Source of the DNA: Verrucomicrobiaceae bacterium
GTDB taxonomy: Bacteria; Verrucomicrobiota; Verrucomicrobiia; Verrucomicrobiales; Verrucomicrobiaceae
Reading direction: 5' to 3'
Assembly (NCBI GenBank): GCA_016713035.1
Contig: JADJPW010000002.1
Span: 744,001-808,000 of the forward strand
DNA: 64,000 bases
Under the pieces are notes generated by a model that was not told the DNA's origin, ran no database searches, and saw only the letters and a program-made list of their open reading frames with translations. A program made the translations under genes and the position numbers. Below are positions 49,538 to 58,253 of this stretch, piece after piece (within the stretch, counting starts at the first letter, position 1; each line of letters begins with the position of its first letter).

Positions 49538-51532
49538 TCAGAAGTATTTCTTCGTCCAGAGAGTGCGGGTCATTTTGCTGAGGCGCTGTAAGACACCACG
49601 CAGCACCAGTTCATGTTGGTCAATGACAGCGAAGCTATCTGGCTGCGCCACTTTGAGCTGTTGGCATTGGACGATGAGCTGATCCGTGGCGATTTTGAGC
49701 TCACGGACTTTGGCGCTGGTGTCGTCGGTGATGCGAGCTTCAAAGATGGTGTTTTCGAGCTTGTCGGCCTCGCGGGAGACGAAGGCGGCGGCGTTTTGAA
49801 GATCTGCGACACCACCAGCGAGTGCGCCAGTGTGATAGTCCACGCGGGGCTTGCTGGGCAGGAGGTGATTCGGGCGCTGGGGGACGATGGACTGTGGCTC
49901 ACTCGGAAGGCCGCCGTCACGCGCATTGATGAGCGTGGGGGTGATGAAGAGCATGAGATTCTTGTGGTTTTTGCTGCGGTTGCGATAGCTAAAGAGCCAC
50001 TTAAGACCAGGGATGCGCTGGAGGAAGGGCACGCCGGCTTCACCTTCACGCTCACGCGCCTCATCCATCCCGCCGACTGCTACGGTGTAGCCCGATTCGA
50101 GCTCGACAGGTGCATTGTACACACGGGAGGAGGCGATGGGGTAAGGATTGAGGTCGATGACGGTTTCGCCGATGATGTTGGAGACGGTGACATCGACATT
50201 GAGGAGGATTTTATCGGCATCCATTTTCTTGGGCAGGATGTTCAAGACCGTGCCGATGGGCAGGTAGGTGATCTGGGAAGCTGCAACAGAGGCCCCCGTG
50301 CCCACGCTGGTGGAGGAGCCACCGAGCACAGGCTGATTGACCACGCTGCGGATGGCGACCTCGCGGTTGTTGAGAGTGACCATGCGCGGGTAGGAGGTGG
50401 TATTGGTCTGCTCATCACGCATGATGGCACGGAGCTTCACATTGAGATCCTGCGCAGAGAGCACCGAGGTCATCCAACTCGCACCGCCATCCGCCGCATT
50501 CAGAGCGACTCTACCGAGTAATGGGGCGAGGTCTGCACGATAGCCACCGGAGGTGGGGACCTTGTTTGTCTCGACCGTGGCCATGCCAGTGGTGGGATCG
50601 ACGGTGACATCCTCGACCTCGCGGAAGGTGCCAGACTCCAGCGTGCCGGTCCAGTCGATGCCAAATTCACGTCGGGGATCTTTGGAGGTTTCGACAAATT
50701 TGACTTCGATAGCGATGAGCGGCTGGGGTTTATCCGCCACAGCCAGATAGCCCTCGATCCAGACATGCTGCATGCGGGTGGCGACGACAAAGAGGGTATT
50801 GGTGTCGGACATCCAGATCACTTTGGGTTTGTCCATGCCATTGCCTGCTGTGGCACCTCCTTTGGCGGTGCTTCCCTGAGCGGTCATCGTCGGAGATATA
50901 GCAGCGCCATTTGGCCCGACCGTCTCTGGTGGGAGTCCCAGGAGTTCGCGCACAGAGTTGATGATCAGGCTGCGACCGACGGTAAATGTCTTGCTGGCAC
51001 TGGGAGCAGTGATGGCGGCACTTTGGGCTCCGCCACTGGCTCCATTGTTGGCGGTAAAGCCGGCGGCGCTATTATACTCCACCATCTCCATGGCATTGTG
51101 GCGGATGTTGTAGGATTTGCCGATGAGCTCGCGGTCATCAGCTGGGCGAATGTACCAGATGCCGTTGTCCGGTAGGATGGCGAGGGTGTTCGCTTTGCAG
51201 AGAGTCTCCAACACGCGGAATGGGCTCGCTTCGATGGAGAAAGTGATCAATTTGCTGCCCTCTGGGTTGTCGTCTGGCAGAGAAAAGAAGGAAATGCCCG
51301 CGTCAGTGGCGAGGAAGCGCAGAACATCACTGAGCATCGCTTTGGAAAAGTCGTACTTCTGTGGGGGAGCCTCTCGGAGACGTTGGGCCTCTTCCTCATA
51401 CTGAGGGGCCATGAGGCGCAGACTACTCTCTAAAGAGGAGACTTCCCCGCGAAGAGAGCTGCTCAGGACAGCAATGCCTAAAAAGGACAGTGCGGCAGCG
51501 CGGAGAGGCATGGGAAAGTGCAGAAGGTGCAT
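49538..51532 (-). CDS. Secretin (GspD/PilQ-like outer-membrane channel)
   Basis: A ~664-residue exported protein (signal peptide MPLRAAALSFLGIAVLSSSLRG; several in-frame ATG codons between 51511 and 51571 are possible starts). An N-terminal N0/STN-like domain (KYDFSKAMLSDVLRFLATDAG, ISFFSLPDDN, LAILPDNGIWYI) precedes a long N-domain region with Gly/Ala/Ser-rich insert, and the C-terminal secretin gate ends VPFLQRIPGLKWLFSYRNRSKNHKNLMLFITPTLI. It would form the outer-membrane ring for a pilus or secretion machine. It is transcribed away from the prepilin operon at 51.7 kb across an AT-rich control region. Confidence 0.88.
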   Translation of the reverse strand: MHLLHFPMPLRAAALSFLGIAVLSSSLRGEVSSLESSLRLMAPQYEEEAQRLREAPPQKYDFSKAMLSDVLRFLATDAGISFFSLPDDNPEGSKLITFSIEASPFRVLETLCKANTLAILPDNGIWYIRPADDRELIGKSYNIRHNAMEMVEYNSAAGFTANNGASGGAQSAAITAPSASKTFTVGRSLIINSVRELLGLPPETVGPNGAAISPTMTAQGSTAKGGATAGNGMDKPKVIWMSDTNTLFVVATRMQHVWIEGYLAVADKPQPLIAIEVKFVETSKDPRREFGIDWTGTLESGTFREVEDVTVDPTTGMATVETNKVPTSGGYRADLAPLLGRVALNAADGGASWMTSVLSAQDLNVKLRAIMRDEQTNTTSYPRMVTLNNREVAIRSVVNQPVLGGSSTSVGTGASVAASQITYLPIGTVLNILPKKMDADKILLNVDVTVSNIIGETVIDLNPYPIASSRVYNAPVELESGYTVAVGGMDEAREREGEAGVPFLQRIPGLKWLFSYRNRSKNHKNLMLFITPTLINARDGGLPSEPQSIVPQRPNHLLPSKPRVDYHTGALAGGVADLQNAAAFVSREADKLENTIFEARITDDTSAKVRELKIATDQLIVQCQQLKVAQPDSFAVIDQHELVLRGVLQRLSKMTRTLWTKKYF

Positions 51533-51718
51533 GATTATTGAAATTATACAAAAGGTAGAAAGTAAGAACAACTAAAATTTACAAAAATTACTTCATTGAT
51601 ACAATATATGGAAGATGTGACAAAATGTAATTCAACCGAATCAATTTGGAGTAGTATGTATTAATTTAATAATTATTAGATTGAAATTGGCAGTCTTTGG
51701 ATATTTAATTGTTGTGAG
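51533..51718. promoter_or_regulatory. AT-rich divergent control region between secretin and prepilin genes
   Basis: About 190 bases of strongly AT-rich sequence in G+C-rich surroundings, between two divergent genes of the same machine. On the plus strand TTGAAA (51681-51686) and TTTAAT (51704-51709) are 17 bases apart and form a plausible promoter; on the minus strand several TATA-like hexamers are present. With the proposed plus promoter the leader before ATG 51719 would be very short. Confidence 0.5.
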
Positions 51719-53311
51719 ATGATTCAAAAATCCATTACCAGTAAAATAAAAGGCGGGAAGTCACATGGCTGCTCTCCTGCTTTTTCGCTGGTTGAGTTGC
51801 TGATGATGATCGCCGTCATCGGGGTGCTCGCGGGAGTCCTAGTCGGATATATGTATGATGATACCAGCGCCATCCACCGCGCCAAAATAGAGTCAGATGT
51901 CTCCACTCTAAATCAAATGGTGGGCATCTATCTCGCTGATGGTGGCGACCTGACAGGAGTCACCAACGCCCAAGCGGTGCTCGATAAATTAAAGAGGACG
52001 CGCACCCAAGCAGATAGCCGCCAACACACTGGCAGTGCCTCTGGCCGCTTGCTGGACCCACGCATGAGTGTGCGCATGAGCTCCACATTGCAGGATAACA
52101 GGCAGGTGCGGGCCTATTGGGACTCGACGAAAAAGCGATTCGCACTCACCCAGGCATCCAGTGGATCGGCCATCAATGAATTCTACCTGGAAGAATCACT
52201 CGCGGCCAAAAACTACGGCACAGAGCCCCGCCGTAGCATGGGAATAAAGTACAATGGCACCAATCAAGGGTGGGTTTGGACAGGCGCAGGCACCTCACCA
52301 GCTCCGACTGCCGTGGAGCCAACGAGCTTTGATACCTCTGGGACAAATCCTGCGAGTGGATTCAATCCCGAAGAGTCAGCACCCACGACAGGGCCTACTA
52401 CGAGCACAGGTAGTGGCGGTAGCGGCAGTGGCAGCGGTGGTACGCCGCCTTCGGTGTTGCCGGTACCTTTGATAACACCTGCTGGGGCCGTATTTAAATA
52501 CTCCGAGTTCCCCTCATCTGTGACGATCACCAGCAATGGAGCCACTGCCGCCGTTTCGAAGCTCATCGTCGATACAGGATCAGGATGGACTGATTTTAGC
52601 AGTGGAGGCACTTTTGGACCTTTTGCCTCTGGGCAGCTCATCCGGGCAAAAAACGAAACGCTCGACTCCTCTCTATGGGTGAGCAGTGCCCAGACTGAGC
52701 AACGCTATTACCGCCTTGTGCAGAATTTCGCAGGTGGTGGCACCACTAGCTGGGGGAATCCTACTGGGGGCTCCAACATGATCGCACCAGCCGCAGAGAA
52801 TGGAGATCCCACCTCCACATTCCGCCATGGGAACACCCGACTCGATCTAGGTAATGGGGAGTTCTTGGATGCAGGCGTTCAAAACGTCCTGTCCTTCACG
52901 CGGAGTGACTTCAGCGCCATCGAGCCGAATAAATGGTTTAAATTTGGCTCCATGAGCATGCTTAATGGTACCACTTTTTATGACAGTGAGGCCGCTGGTG
53001 TGACGCTGACCACACAGTTGAATCTCTCGGCTCCGCTCGCGCAGTCAGTGGTCGCACATATCAATTTGGGGCTCGTTAGCACGGATAACAGCAGTGACCG
53101 ACTCGCCAGTGCAGACATCGTGGAGTTCCGCAATGCCACTACTGACGCCTCTGTGACCATCGATGGGGTGAAGTACACGCTGGAGCTCACCTGGGCCACG
53201 CTCGATCCTGGTGCGGGAGTCGTGCAGGGGAACCAGTTCCTCATCTTTGAGGGCTCCACTGCCCGCGCTGAAATCCGCGCACGCTTCAAAAGCACACCCA
53301 TCATCAACTAA
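51719..53311 (+). CDS. Large prepilin-type protein
   Basis: A 530-residue secreted protein with a type IV prepilin-like N-terminus: after a 21-residue basic leader, AFSLVELLMMIAVIGVLAGVL (Ala21/Phe22, Glu at +5), so the usual Gly at -1 is replaced by Ala. A helical stalk is followed by a Thr/Ser/Gly-rich linker (residues ~225-245, TSTGSGGSGSGSGGTPP) and a long C-terminal part of ~300 residues rich in Thr and Ser. It is far larger than common pilins (~150) and may be a tip or surface-displayed subunit. First gene of the pilus-like operon. Confidence 0.8.
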   Translation: MIQKSITSKIKGGKSHGCSPAFSLVELLMMIAVIGVLAGVLVGYMYDDTSAIHRAKIESDVSTLNQMVGIYLADGGDLTGVTNAQAVLDKLKRTRTQADSRQHTGSASGRLLDPRMSVRMSSTLQDNRQVRAYWDSTKKRFALTQASSGSAINEFYLEESLAAKNYGTEPRRSMGIKYNGTNQGWVWTGAGTSPAPTAVEPTSFDTSGTNPASGFNPEESAPTTGPTTSTGSGGSGSGSGGTPPSVLPVPLITPAGAVFKYSEFPSSVTITSNGATAAVSKLIVDTGSGWTDFSSGGTFGPFASGQLIRAKNETLDSSLWVSSAQTEQRYYRLVQNFAGGGTTSWGNPTGGSNMIAPAAENGDPTSTFRHGNTRLDLGNGEFLDAGVQNVLSFTRSDFSAIEPNKWFKFGSMSMLNGTTFYDSEAAGVTLTTQLNLSAPLAQSVVAHINLGLVSTDNSSDRLASADIVEFRNATTDASVTIDGVKYTLELTWATLDPGAGVVQGNQFLIFEGSTARAEIRARFKSTPIIN

Positions 53312-53321
53312 CGCTCCTCTC

Positions 53322-54386
53322 ATGGAAGATATTCACGAACGCAGTCAACTCGGCTACCGGATGCTCCATCTCTCGAAGGACTCCGGAGTGAGTGACTTCT
53401 ATGTCACTCCCTGGGAGGCGCTGACATATAAGCGCAATGGTAAGCTCTTCTTTGACTCCTTTGTTTATCAGCCAGAGCGACCGCTTGAGTTCACCCCTGG
53501 CTGCGTGGACTACGCACTCCAGCTCGGCTCCCGCAGGTATCGTGTGAATCGTATGGTCACGCGTGGGCGTCCGCGCTGGGTGCTGCGTTTGTTGCCAGAA
53601 AATATCCCAGAGATCAGCAAGCTCATGGTGCCACCACCAGCGATTAAAGCCTTCCTGGAAGCTAAAAATGGCCTCTTTCTCGTCTGTGGAGCCACGGGTT
53701 CTGGAAAATCGACCACCATTGCCTCCATGATCCTAGAGCGTGCCAAGCGCCGCCAGGAGCATGTGCTCACCTTTGAAGACCCCATCGAGTTCGTCTATCC
53801 ATCCGGCATCCCATCGCTGGTCTCGCAGCGAGAAATCGGCTCTGATGAGTTGGACTTCAATAAATCACTCCGCGCCGCTCTCCGTCAGGCACCAGACGTC
53901 ATCCTCGTGGGTGAGATCCGAGATGGTGAAACGGCGGAAATCGCACTCCAGGCCGCTGAGACGGGCCACGTCGTCGTCGCCACTCTACACACCTCCTCCG
54001 CTGCTCAGACCGTGCAGCGCTACCTGAAGCTCATCCCTTCCGACCGCATGGAAAACGCCATGCTCTCCTTCGCAGACTCCATTCGTGGCATTCTTTGTCA
54101 GCGCCTGCTTTTTGATGAGCAGCGGGGCAAGCGCTTCCCCATTCACGAGTTGTTGCTGCCTTATGACTCCGTCTGCGGAATGATTCGCCGTGGGGAGTTT
54201 AAAAACCTCGATCAAGAGCTCGAAGCCGGATTCACACGTGGGATGCAGAGTTTCGAGCGGTGTCTGAATATGCGCATGGCTGATGGCTGGAAGCCCGCGC
54301 AGGCACGCAAGACCGGTTACACCGAGCATGAGGTGTACGACTTCCTTTCCAAAGAACAACTCACTTCCATTTATGCTACTAGCTGA
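53322..54386 (+). CDS. PilT-type ATPase of a type IV pilus/type II secretion-like system
   Basis: A 354-residue secretion ATPase. After an N-terminal PAS-like domain, the core carries GATGSGKST (Walker A, 123-131), EDPIE (Asp box, 152-156), VILVGEIRD (Walker B, 193-201) and TGHVVVATLHT (His box, 214-224). Length and the PilT-type N-terminus with DFYVTPWEALTYKRNGKLFF point to the retraction ATPase group; the N1 domain of PilB/GspE is missing. It is the only such ATPase in the cassette. It follows the prepilin gene by 10 bases and overlaps the next gene by 14. Confidence 0.9.
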   Translation: MEDIHERSQLGYRMLHLSKDSGVSDFYVTPWEALTYKRNGKLFFDSFVYQPERPLEFTPGCVDYALQLGSRRYRVNRMVTRGRPRWVLRLLPENIPEISKLMVPPPAIKAFLEAKNGLFLVCGATGSGKSTTIASMILERAKRRQEHVLTFEDPIEFVYPSGIPSLVSQREIGSDELDFNKSLRAALRQAPDVILVGEIRDGETAEIALQAAETGHVVVATLHTSSAAQTVQRYLKLIPSDRMENAMLSFADSIRGILCQRLLFDEQRGKRFPIHELLLPYDSVCGMIRRGEFKNLDQELEAGFTRGMQSFERCLNMRMADGWKPAQARKTGYTEHEVYDFLSKEQLTSIYATS

Positions 54387-55242
54387 AATCAAAAACGTCC
54401 TCAATTTCTCCGCGTTCAAGGCAGACGCGGACGATTCTACCGTTGCTTGGGGCAAACGCTTCGAGGGGCGAAAATCCATACTCATGAACATCAGCCGCAA
54501 TCAGACGAGCTGGCGTGGTCTTGGCAAAAAAGGCAAATTCGACGAAGGTGGAGCGATGGACGGCGAATTCGCGGATGTGGTGCAGCAGCGAGGTGAAGAC
54601 TGGCGCGGGCTTACGGAGGCCGGCTGGTGTGTCGTTTCGGTCAATCACCGCTTCATCATTAGCTTGGAAAACAACCTCATGCGTGGTGACAATAGTGTCT
54701 CGCTCTTGCGCACGAATCCCCGTGCTGTGCTGGGGCCTAAATATGATCGCGGAAAGCGTTACGCCGTGTGTCATCACCCAGAAACGACTGCCAGCCTGCT
54801 GCTCGCTGTGGAGGAGTCGATGGTGAAGGTCACCGAGGACCAACTTAAGGCAATCCAGTTGAAGCCTGGCCGCGTTTGCTGCGGATTATTTTCCCTCATC
54901 GAGCATGCGGTGCTCAGTATCTCCAAATCAGCAGATGGAGGCACACCATCGAACTTCCTCCTCATCGCCGCGTGTGAGGGCTCCATTGCCGTCCTCGTGC
55001 AGCAGGAGGGTCAGTGGAAGGACATCCGATGCCGCAGCGGCCTGGGGCCAGAGGCGGTGGAGACATCTCTCCAGATCATCAGCCCACTGCTCTCCAAAGT
55101 GCCACAGGGCAGCCCCATCTACTTCCTCGGCGATGGCCAGGATGGGAAATTCCGCTCCGAAATGATGCCCCACCTCGAAAAGGTCGGCTGTGTGGACCTC
55201 ACGCAGGATGACCTGCTGTGGAAGGTCATCGGCGAGCATTAA
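54373..55242 (+). CDS. Cytoplasmic protein at the PilM position
   Basis: A 289-residue protein of no clear family. It overlaps the ATPase gene by 14 bases, showing translation coupling, and precedes PilN/PilO-like genes, the place of pilM in type IV pilus operons. It has no membrane segment, and stretches such as VVSVNHRFIISLENN and PSNFLLIAACEGSIAVLVQQ fit an alpha/beta fold, but the ATPase motifs of actin-like PilM are not evident. The start is ATG 54373; the upstream in-frame extension belongs to the ATPase region. Confidence 0.65.
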   Translation: MLLAEIKNVLNFSAFKADADDSTVAWGKRFEGRKSILMNISRNQTSWRGLGKKGKFDEGGAMDGEFADVVQQRGEDWRGLTEAGWCVVSVNHRFIISLENNLMRGDNSVSLLRTNPRAVLGPKYDRGKRYAVCHHPETTASLLLAVEESMVKVTEDQLKAIQLKPGRVCCGLFSLIEHAVLSISKSADGGTPSNFLLIAACEGSIAVLVQQEGQWKDIRCRSGLGPEAVETSLQIISPLLSKVPQGSPIYFLGDGQDGKFRSEMMPHLEKVGCVDLTQDDLLWKVIGEH

Positions 55243-55270
55243 AACCTGAACCAGAACTCATTCTCCAACC

Positions 55271-55834
55271 ATGAGCGATTATCTCTGCCACGATTTCAAG
55301 ACACCGCGCACGGATGCTGCGCGTCGTCTGCCACATTCATTCCGGTTCATACCGATCATGTTCTACATCGCCCTCATCGGTGGTCTTTACATGATGACGA
55401 TGGATTATTTTACCTACAAGCGGGCTCAGAGGGAGAAAATGGAGGCAGATCAGCAAAGAAAAGTCACTGAGTCCGAGCGTGACGCATTTAAGTCCGAGCT
55501 TGATGGGCTGGAAGTAGATGCCGCGAAGGGCGAAGTCGTCGCACGCTGGATGGAAGGGGCAAGAAACATGCAGCCCATCGCAGTCCGTTTAGCCCGTGCA
55601 GTAAAGCAGGATACTCGCCTCGGAGAACTCTCCCTGACTCGCAGTGAAGAGGTTCCATCGAACATCTCGCTCACTCTACGCCTCACTAGCGATAACTCCT
55701 CCTCGGAAATCTCCGCCATCGAGGCTGCTCTCGGTCAGCTCCAATACCGCAGCTATTCTCCCCAAATCTCCAAGCTCCAGGAGGGCGGCGACACGGTCGA
55801 TTACAAGTCCACCCTCGTTCGCTCAAATCAGTAA
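55271..55834 (+). CDS. PilN-like inner-membrane protein
   Basis: A 187-residue protein with a short cytoplasmic N-terminus, one membrane helix (IPIMFYIALIGGLYMMTMDYF) and a periplasmic coiled-coil (KRAQREKMEADQQRKVTESERDAFKSELD) followed by a ferredoxin-like alpha/beta domain. This architecture is that of PilN, the alignment-complex partner of PilO. Family identity is inferred from architecture and position, not from conserved residues. It follows the PilM-position gene by 28 bases. Confidence 0.7.
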   Translation: MSDYLCHDFKTPRTDAARRLPHSFRFIPIMFYIALIGGLYMMTMDYFTYKRAQREKMEADQQRKVTESERDAFKSELDGLEVDAAKGEVVARWMEGARNMQPIAVRLARAVKQDTRLGELSLTRSEEVPSNISLTLRLTSDNSSSEISAIEAALGQLQYRSYSPQISKLQEGGDTVDYKSTLVRSNQ

Positions 55835-55854
55835 ACCGTTCCTTTTCTTACCCC

Positions 55855-56406
55855 ATGAATCCCAAGCAAATTGCCTGCCTCGTTCTGCTGATCTTCATCG
55901 GCATGATCGTGTACGTTTCCCAGATCGTGCACGGGAAAGTGCGCATCATGCGTGACGAGGCAGAGAGTGCCCAAGAGGCTGCTCGTAACGCTGATACGGA
56001 ACGGACCACCGCCGAGATCATGGCCACGCGTGTGAAAGTAGAGACCGAGGAGCTGCGTGGCTTTCACAAGGCATGGCAATCCCAGTTGAGCAAAAGCCAG
56101 ACCCAGACGGAAGTGGATCAAATCGTGGACTTGAGCATCCGTGAGAGCGGTGTGCTGAAGCGCTCTGGACGCTCTGAACTACGAAACACCAACTTAAAAG
56201 GCCTGCCGAAAACCGTCATGCACACCATCGAAGTCGAAGAAGAATACGCGAAGGTGTGGAACTGGCTCGGAGAGATCGAGCGCCGCCTACCGCTCACGCG
56301 TGTGCGCGTCCTCCGTGTCTCGGGTGGTGGCAATATCCGCCAACTTAAAATGGAGGTCTCCTTCGAGACTCCGCTCTTCGACCTCGCCTCTGTCACCAAG
56401 TCCTGA
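55855..56406 (+). CDS. PilO-like inner-membrane protein
   Basis: A 183-residue protein with an N-terminal membrane helix (IACLVLLIFIGMIVYVSQIV), a long periplasmic coiled-coil (KVRIMRDEAESAQEAARNADTERTT) and a C-terminal alpha/beta domain (TVMHTIEVEEEYAKVWNWLGEIERRLPLTRVRVLRVSG), the usual PilO design. It lies 20 bases after the PilN-like gene and 20 before the PilP-position gene. Confidence 0.72.
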   Translation: MNPKQIACLVLLIFIGMIVYVSQIVHGKVRIMRDEAESAQEAARNADTERTTAEIMATRVKVETEELRGFHKAWQSQLSKSQTQTEVDQIVDLSIRESGVLKRSGRSELRNTNLKGLPKTVMHTIEVEEEYAKVWNWLGEIERRLPLTRVRVLRVSGGGNIRQLKMEVSFETPLFDLASVTKS

Positions 56407-56426
56407 CTCCAGCCCACAGAACCATC

Positions 56427-57233
56427 ATGAGAATCAGACATCCCATTTTTTACCTCGTTGCCCTGATGCTGGCTACTCCAGCCATGCTACAGGCGCAGGA
56501 GGCCGCTGCCGAGGAGGGCGGCAACCGGGTGAAGTATCAATTCGTCCGCCCAGATGAAAAAAGCCCCGAAACCGTCAAACCAGACGAGCCCAATCCCTTT
56601 GAATCCGCAGCAGAAGTCGCCAACCGCAACTCGCCTGGTGACACTGAGGAAAATCGCGTGCGAGACATGCTTTTGAAGCTCCCCGTCGGCGGACGCCGTA
56701 TCGGACCCACAGGCATTCCAGAGAAAATCATGCTCGGTGACATCATGCTCATCCCCGGTGAGCCCGTCCCGGCTCTGTTCACTGGCCAGCGGGTGGAGCT
56801 ACGAGTCAAAAGCATCAGTCATCAATATGTTGAGCTCGAATGGCAGGATAAGGAAATCACGGGCCTCCCACCCAAGAGCATGGTCATCCCGGTCGATCTC
56901 GGGCCTGGCGTCGATTTCGTCATGCCTGGCTCTCCGCCGAAAGAAGGCCGCCGTTTTGGCAAAAGGACCTACCAAGAGCTCATCCGGCGCAATGGAGAGC
57001 CGCAGCCTCCTTCAGGAGGGCAGGGGGCTGGAAGCATGAAACCCAACCAAACCGCGCCCGCAGCACTGCCCGTCGAAATTGAGATACCCGGTGCCGAAAT
57101 GCCCTCACGCCGCGGTGCCAGTGCAGAGCCAGCGCCCACGAGCCCTCAGGATGCCTCCGTTGAGACGATGACGCGCATGCTCTTCCTCCCATCTGCTCCG
57201 CTGCCATCATCCCCACCGCCTAAATCACCCTAA
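56427..57233 (+). CDS. Secreted protein at the PilP position
   Basis: A 268-residue exported protein (signal MRIRHPIFYLVALMLATPAMLQA). Residues ~85-170 form a small beta-rich domain (MLGDIMLIPGEPVPALFTGQRVELRVKSISHQYVELEW) that recalls PilP or GspC homology-region domains linking the inner-membrane complex to the secretin. The rest is Pro/Ala/Glu-rich and probably flexible. No lipobox is seen, unlike classical PilP. Its stop codon shares a base with the next start, so coupling is likely. Confidence 0.65.
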   Translation: MRIRHPIFYLVALMLATPAMLQAQEAAAEEGGNRVKYQFVRPDEKSPETVKPDEPNPFESAAEVANRNSPGDTEENRVRDMLLKLPVGGRRIGPTGIPEKIMLGDIMLIPGEPVPALFTGQRVELRVKSISHQYVELEWQDKEITGLPPKSMVIPVDLGPGVDFVMPGSPPKEGRRFGKRTYQELIRRNGEPQPPSGGQGAGSMKPNQTAPAALPVEIEIPGAEMPSRRGASAEPAPTSPQDASVETMTRMLFLPSAPLPSSPPPKSP

Positions 57234-58231
57234 TGCTGCCATCCCTGCGACATCCTAGACCAAGCGGTTTCTCCACGATAGAGCTGCTACTTGTCGTCTC
57301 ACTCAGCGCCATCGTCATCGGTGGTGCTGTGACGACGTATGGGACTATCGTTCAAAATCAGGGCACGCTTTCTGGTCCGGTCAGTGTGCCGCTAGGTGCA
57401 GCAAACATGGTCAATTTTTACGGTGATGGCTCTAGCAGCACCTTTGAAGCCGTGCCTGCCCCGAGTGCGGGTGCCTCCACATTGGCCGAGCAGATGCGGG
57501 AGGAGTTTAACAACGATGTGCATGAAGCGACGGCCGTTTTCTGCCTCGGACGAAATGGCCTGAATACCTATCGGCCCTCACTCATCGCTTACGACCCTCT
57601 CACGCATTCTGAGCTCGATACGCCGCAGAAGTTTCGTCAGCATCTCATCACCATCGGAGCGGTGAGCAGCACACTATACGTCGATTATCGCAATCCAGGT
57701 TCTGGCAGCATCCAGCCACAAAACGCCAGTATTTTCATCCTCGGCTACAGTCGCTTCAGTGGGTTCCTCAAGGTCAATGCCATCTATGAAATCGACCTCG
57801 TCCGTTTCGCAGGGGGCTCCTTGGGTGATCCACAGGGCATTTTCGCCTCCGTGCGTCGTTATGCAGCCCCAGCTACCGCCATGGATGACGCTGCGCTAGC
57901 CTACAATCATAGCTACGAAGTGTTTTATCCACCCTCGGTGCCGAATTACTCACACCTTCGTCCGAATGAATGGGCTGATGATGGATTCGCCCCCGTGTTC
58001 GTCAGCTTTGAGCGGTCATCTCGCATGGCCCTGCGTGAGGGCAGTGCCATCGACCGATTTAAGCGTGCCGCAGAGTCGCCCTTTTATTTTGTTTGGTGGC
58101 CAGATCCCCTCGCACGGCACCTAGGCCCTGTTTCTGACGCACTCGACGCGACTGATCCGCGTGCCGCTTATAACCGCATGGGAGGGCGCTCCTCCTACAT
58201 GTTTACCGTGCGCATGTTCCCCGCTCTTTGA
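57233..58231 (+). CDS. Pseudopilin (prepilin-type N-terminus)
   Basis: A 332-residue exported protein with a classical class III signal: RPSGFSTIELLLVVSLSAIVIGGAVTTYG (cleavage after Gly12, Phe+1, Glu+5). The long globular part, with LIAYDPLTHSEL and RSSYMFTVRMFPAL, is larger than ordinary minor pseudopilins. Verrucomicrobial genomes carry paralogous pilin cassettes with this size of protein between other pilin-like genes (the 'Verru_Chthon cassette' families), and I suspect kinship but cannot confirm it. It precedes the PilX-like gene. Confidence 0.75.
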   Translation: MLPSLRHPRPSGFSTIELLLVVSLSAIVIGGAVTTYGTIVQNQGTLSGPVSVPLGAANMVNFYGDGSSSTFEAVPAPSAGASTLAEQMREEFNNDVHEATAVFCLGRNGLNTYRPSLIAYDPLTHSELDTPQKFRQHLITIGAVSSTLYVDYRNPGSGSIQPQNASIFILGYSRFSGFLKVNAIYEIDLVRFAGGSLGDPQGIFASVRRYAAPATAMDDAALAYNHSYEVFYPPSVPNYSHLRPNEWADDGFAPVFVSFERSSRMALREGSAIDRFKRAAESPFYFVWWPDPLARHLGPVSDALDATDPRAAYNRMGGRSSYMFTVRMFPAL

Positions 58232-58253
58232 AGTCACGCACTTACTCATCATC

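Noticed and set aside
49613..50521. 302-residue gene on the plus strand inside the secretin gene
   Set aside because: It is the complement of secretin coding sequence, with no motif, signal peptide or neighbour support.
51687..51706. Sigma-54 promoter before the prepilin gene
   Set aside because: TTGGCAGTCTTTGGATAT has only the GG half correct; TTGC at -12 is absent.
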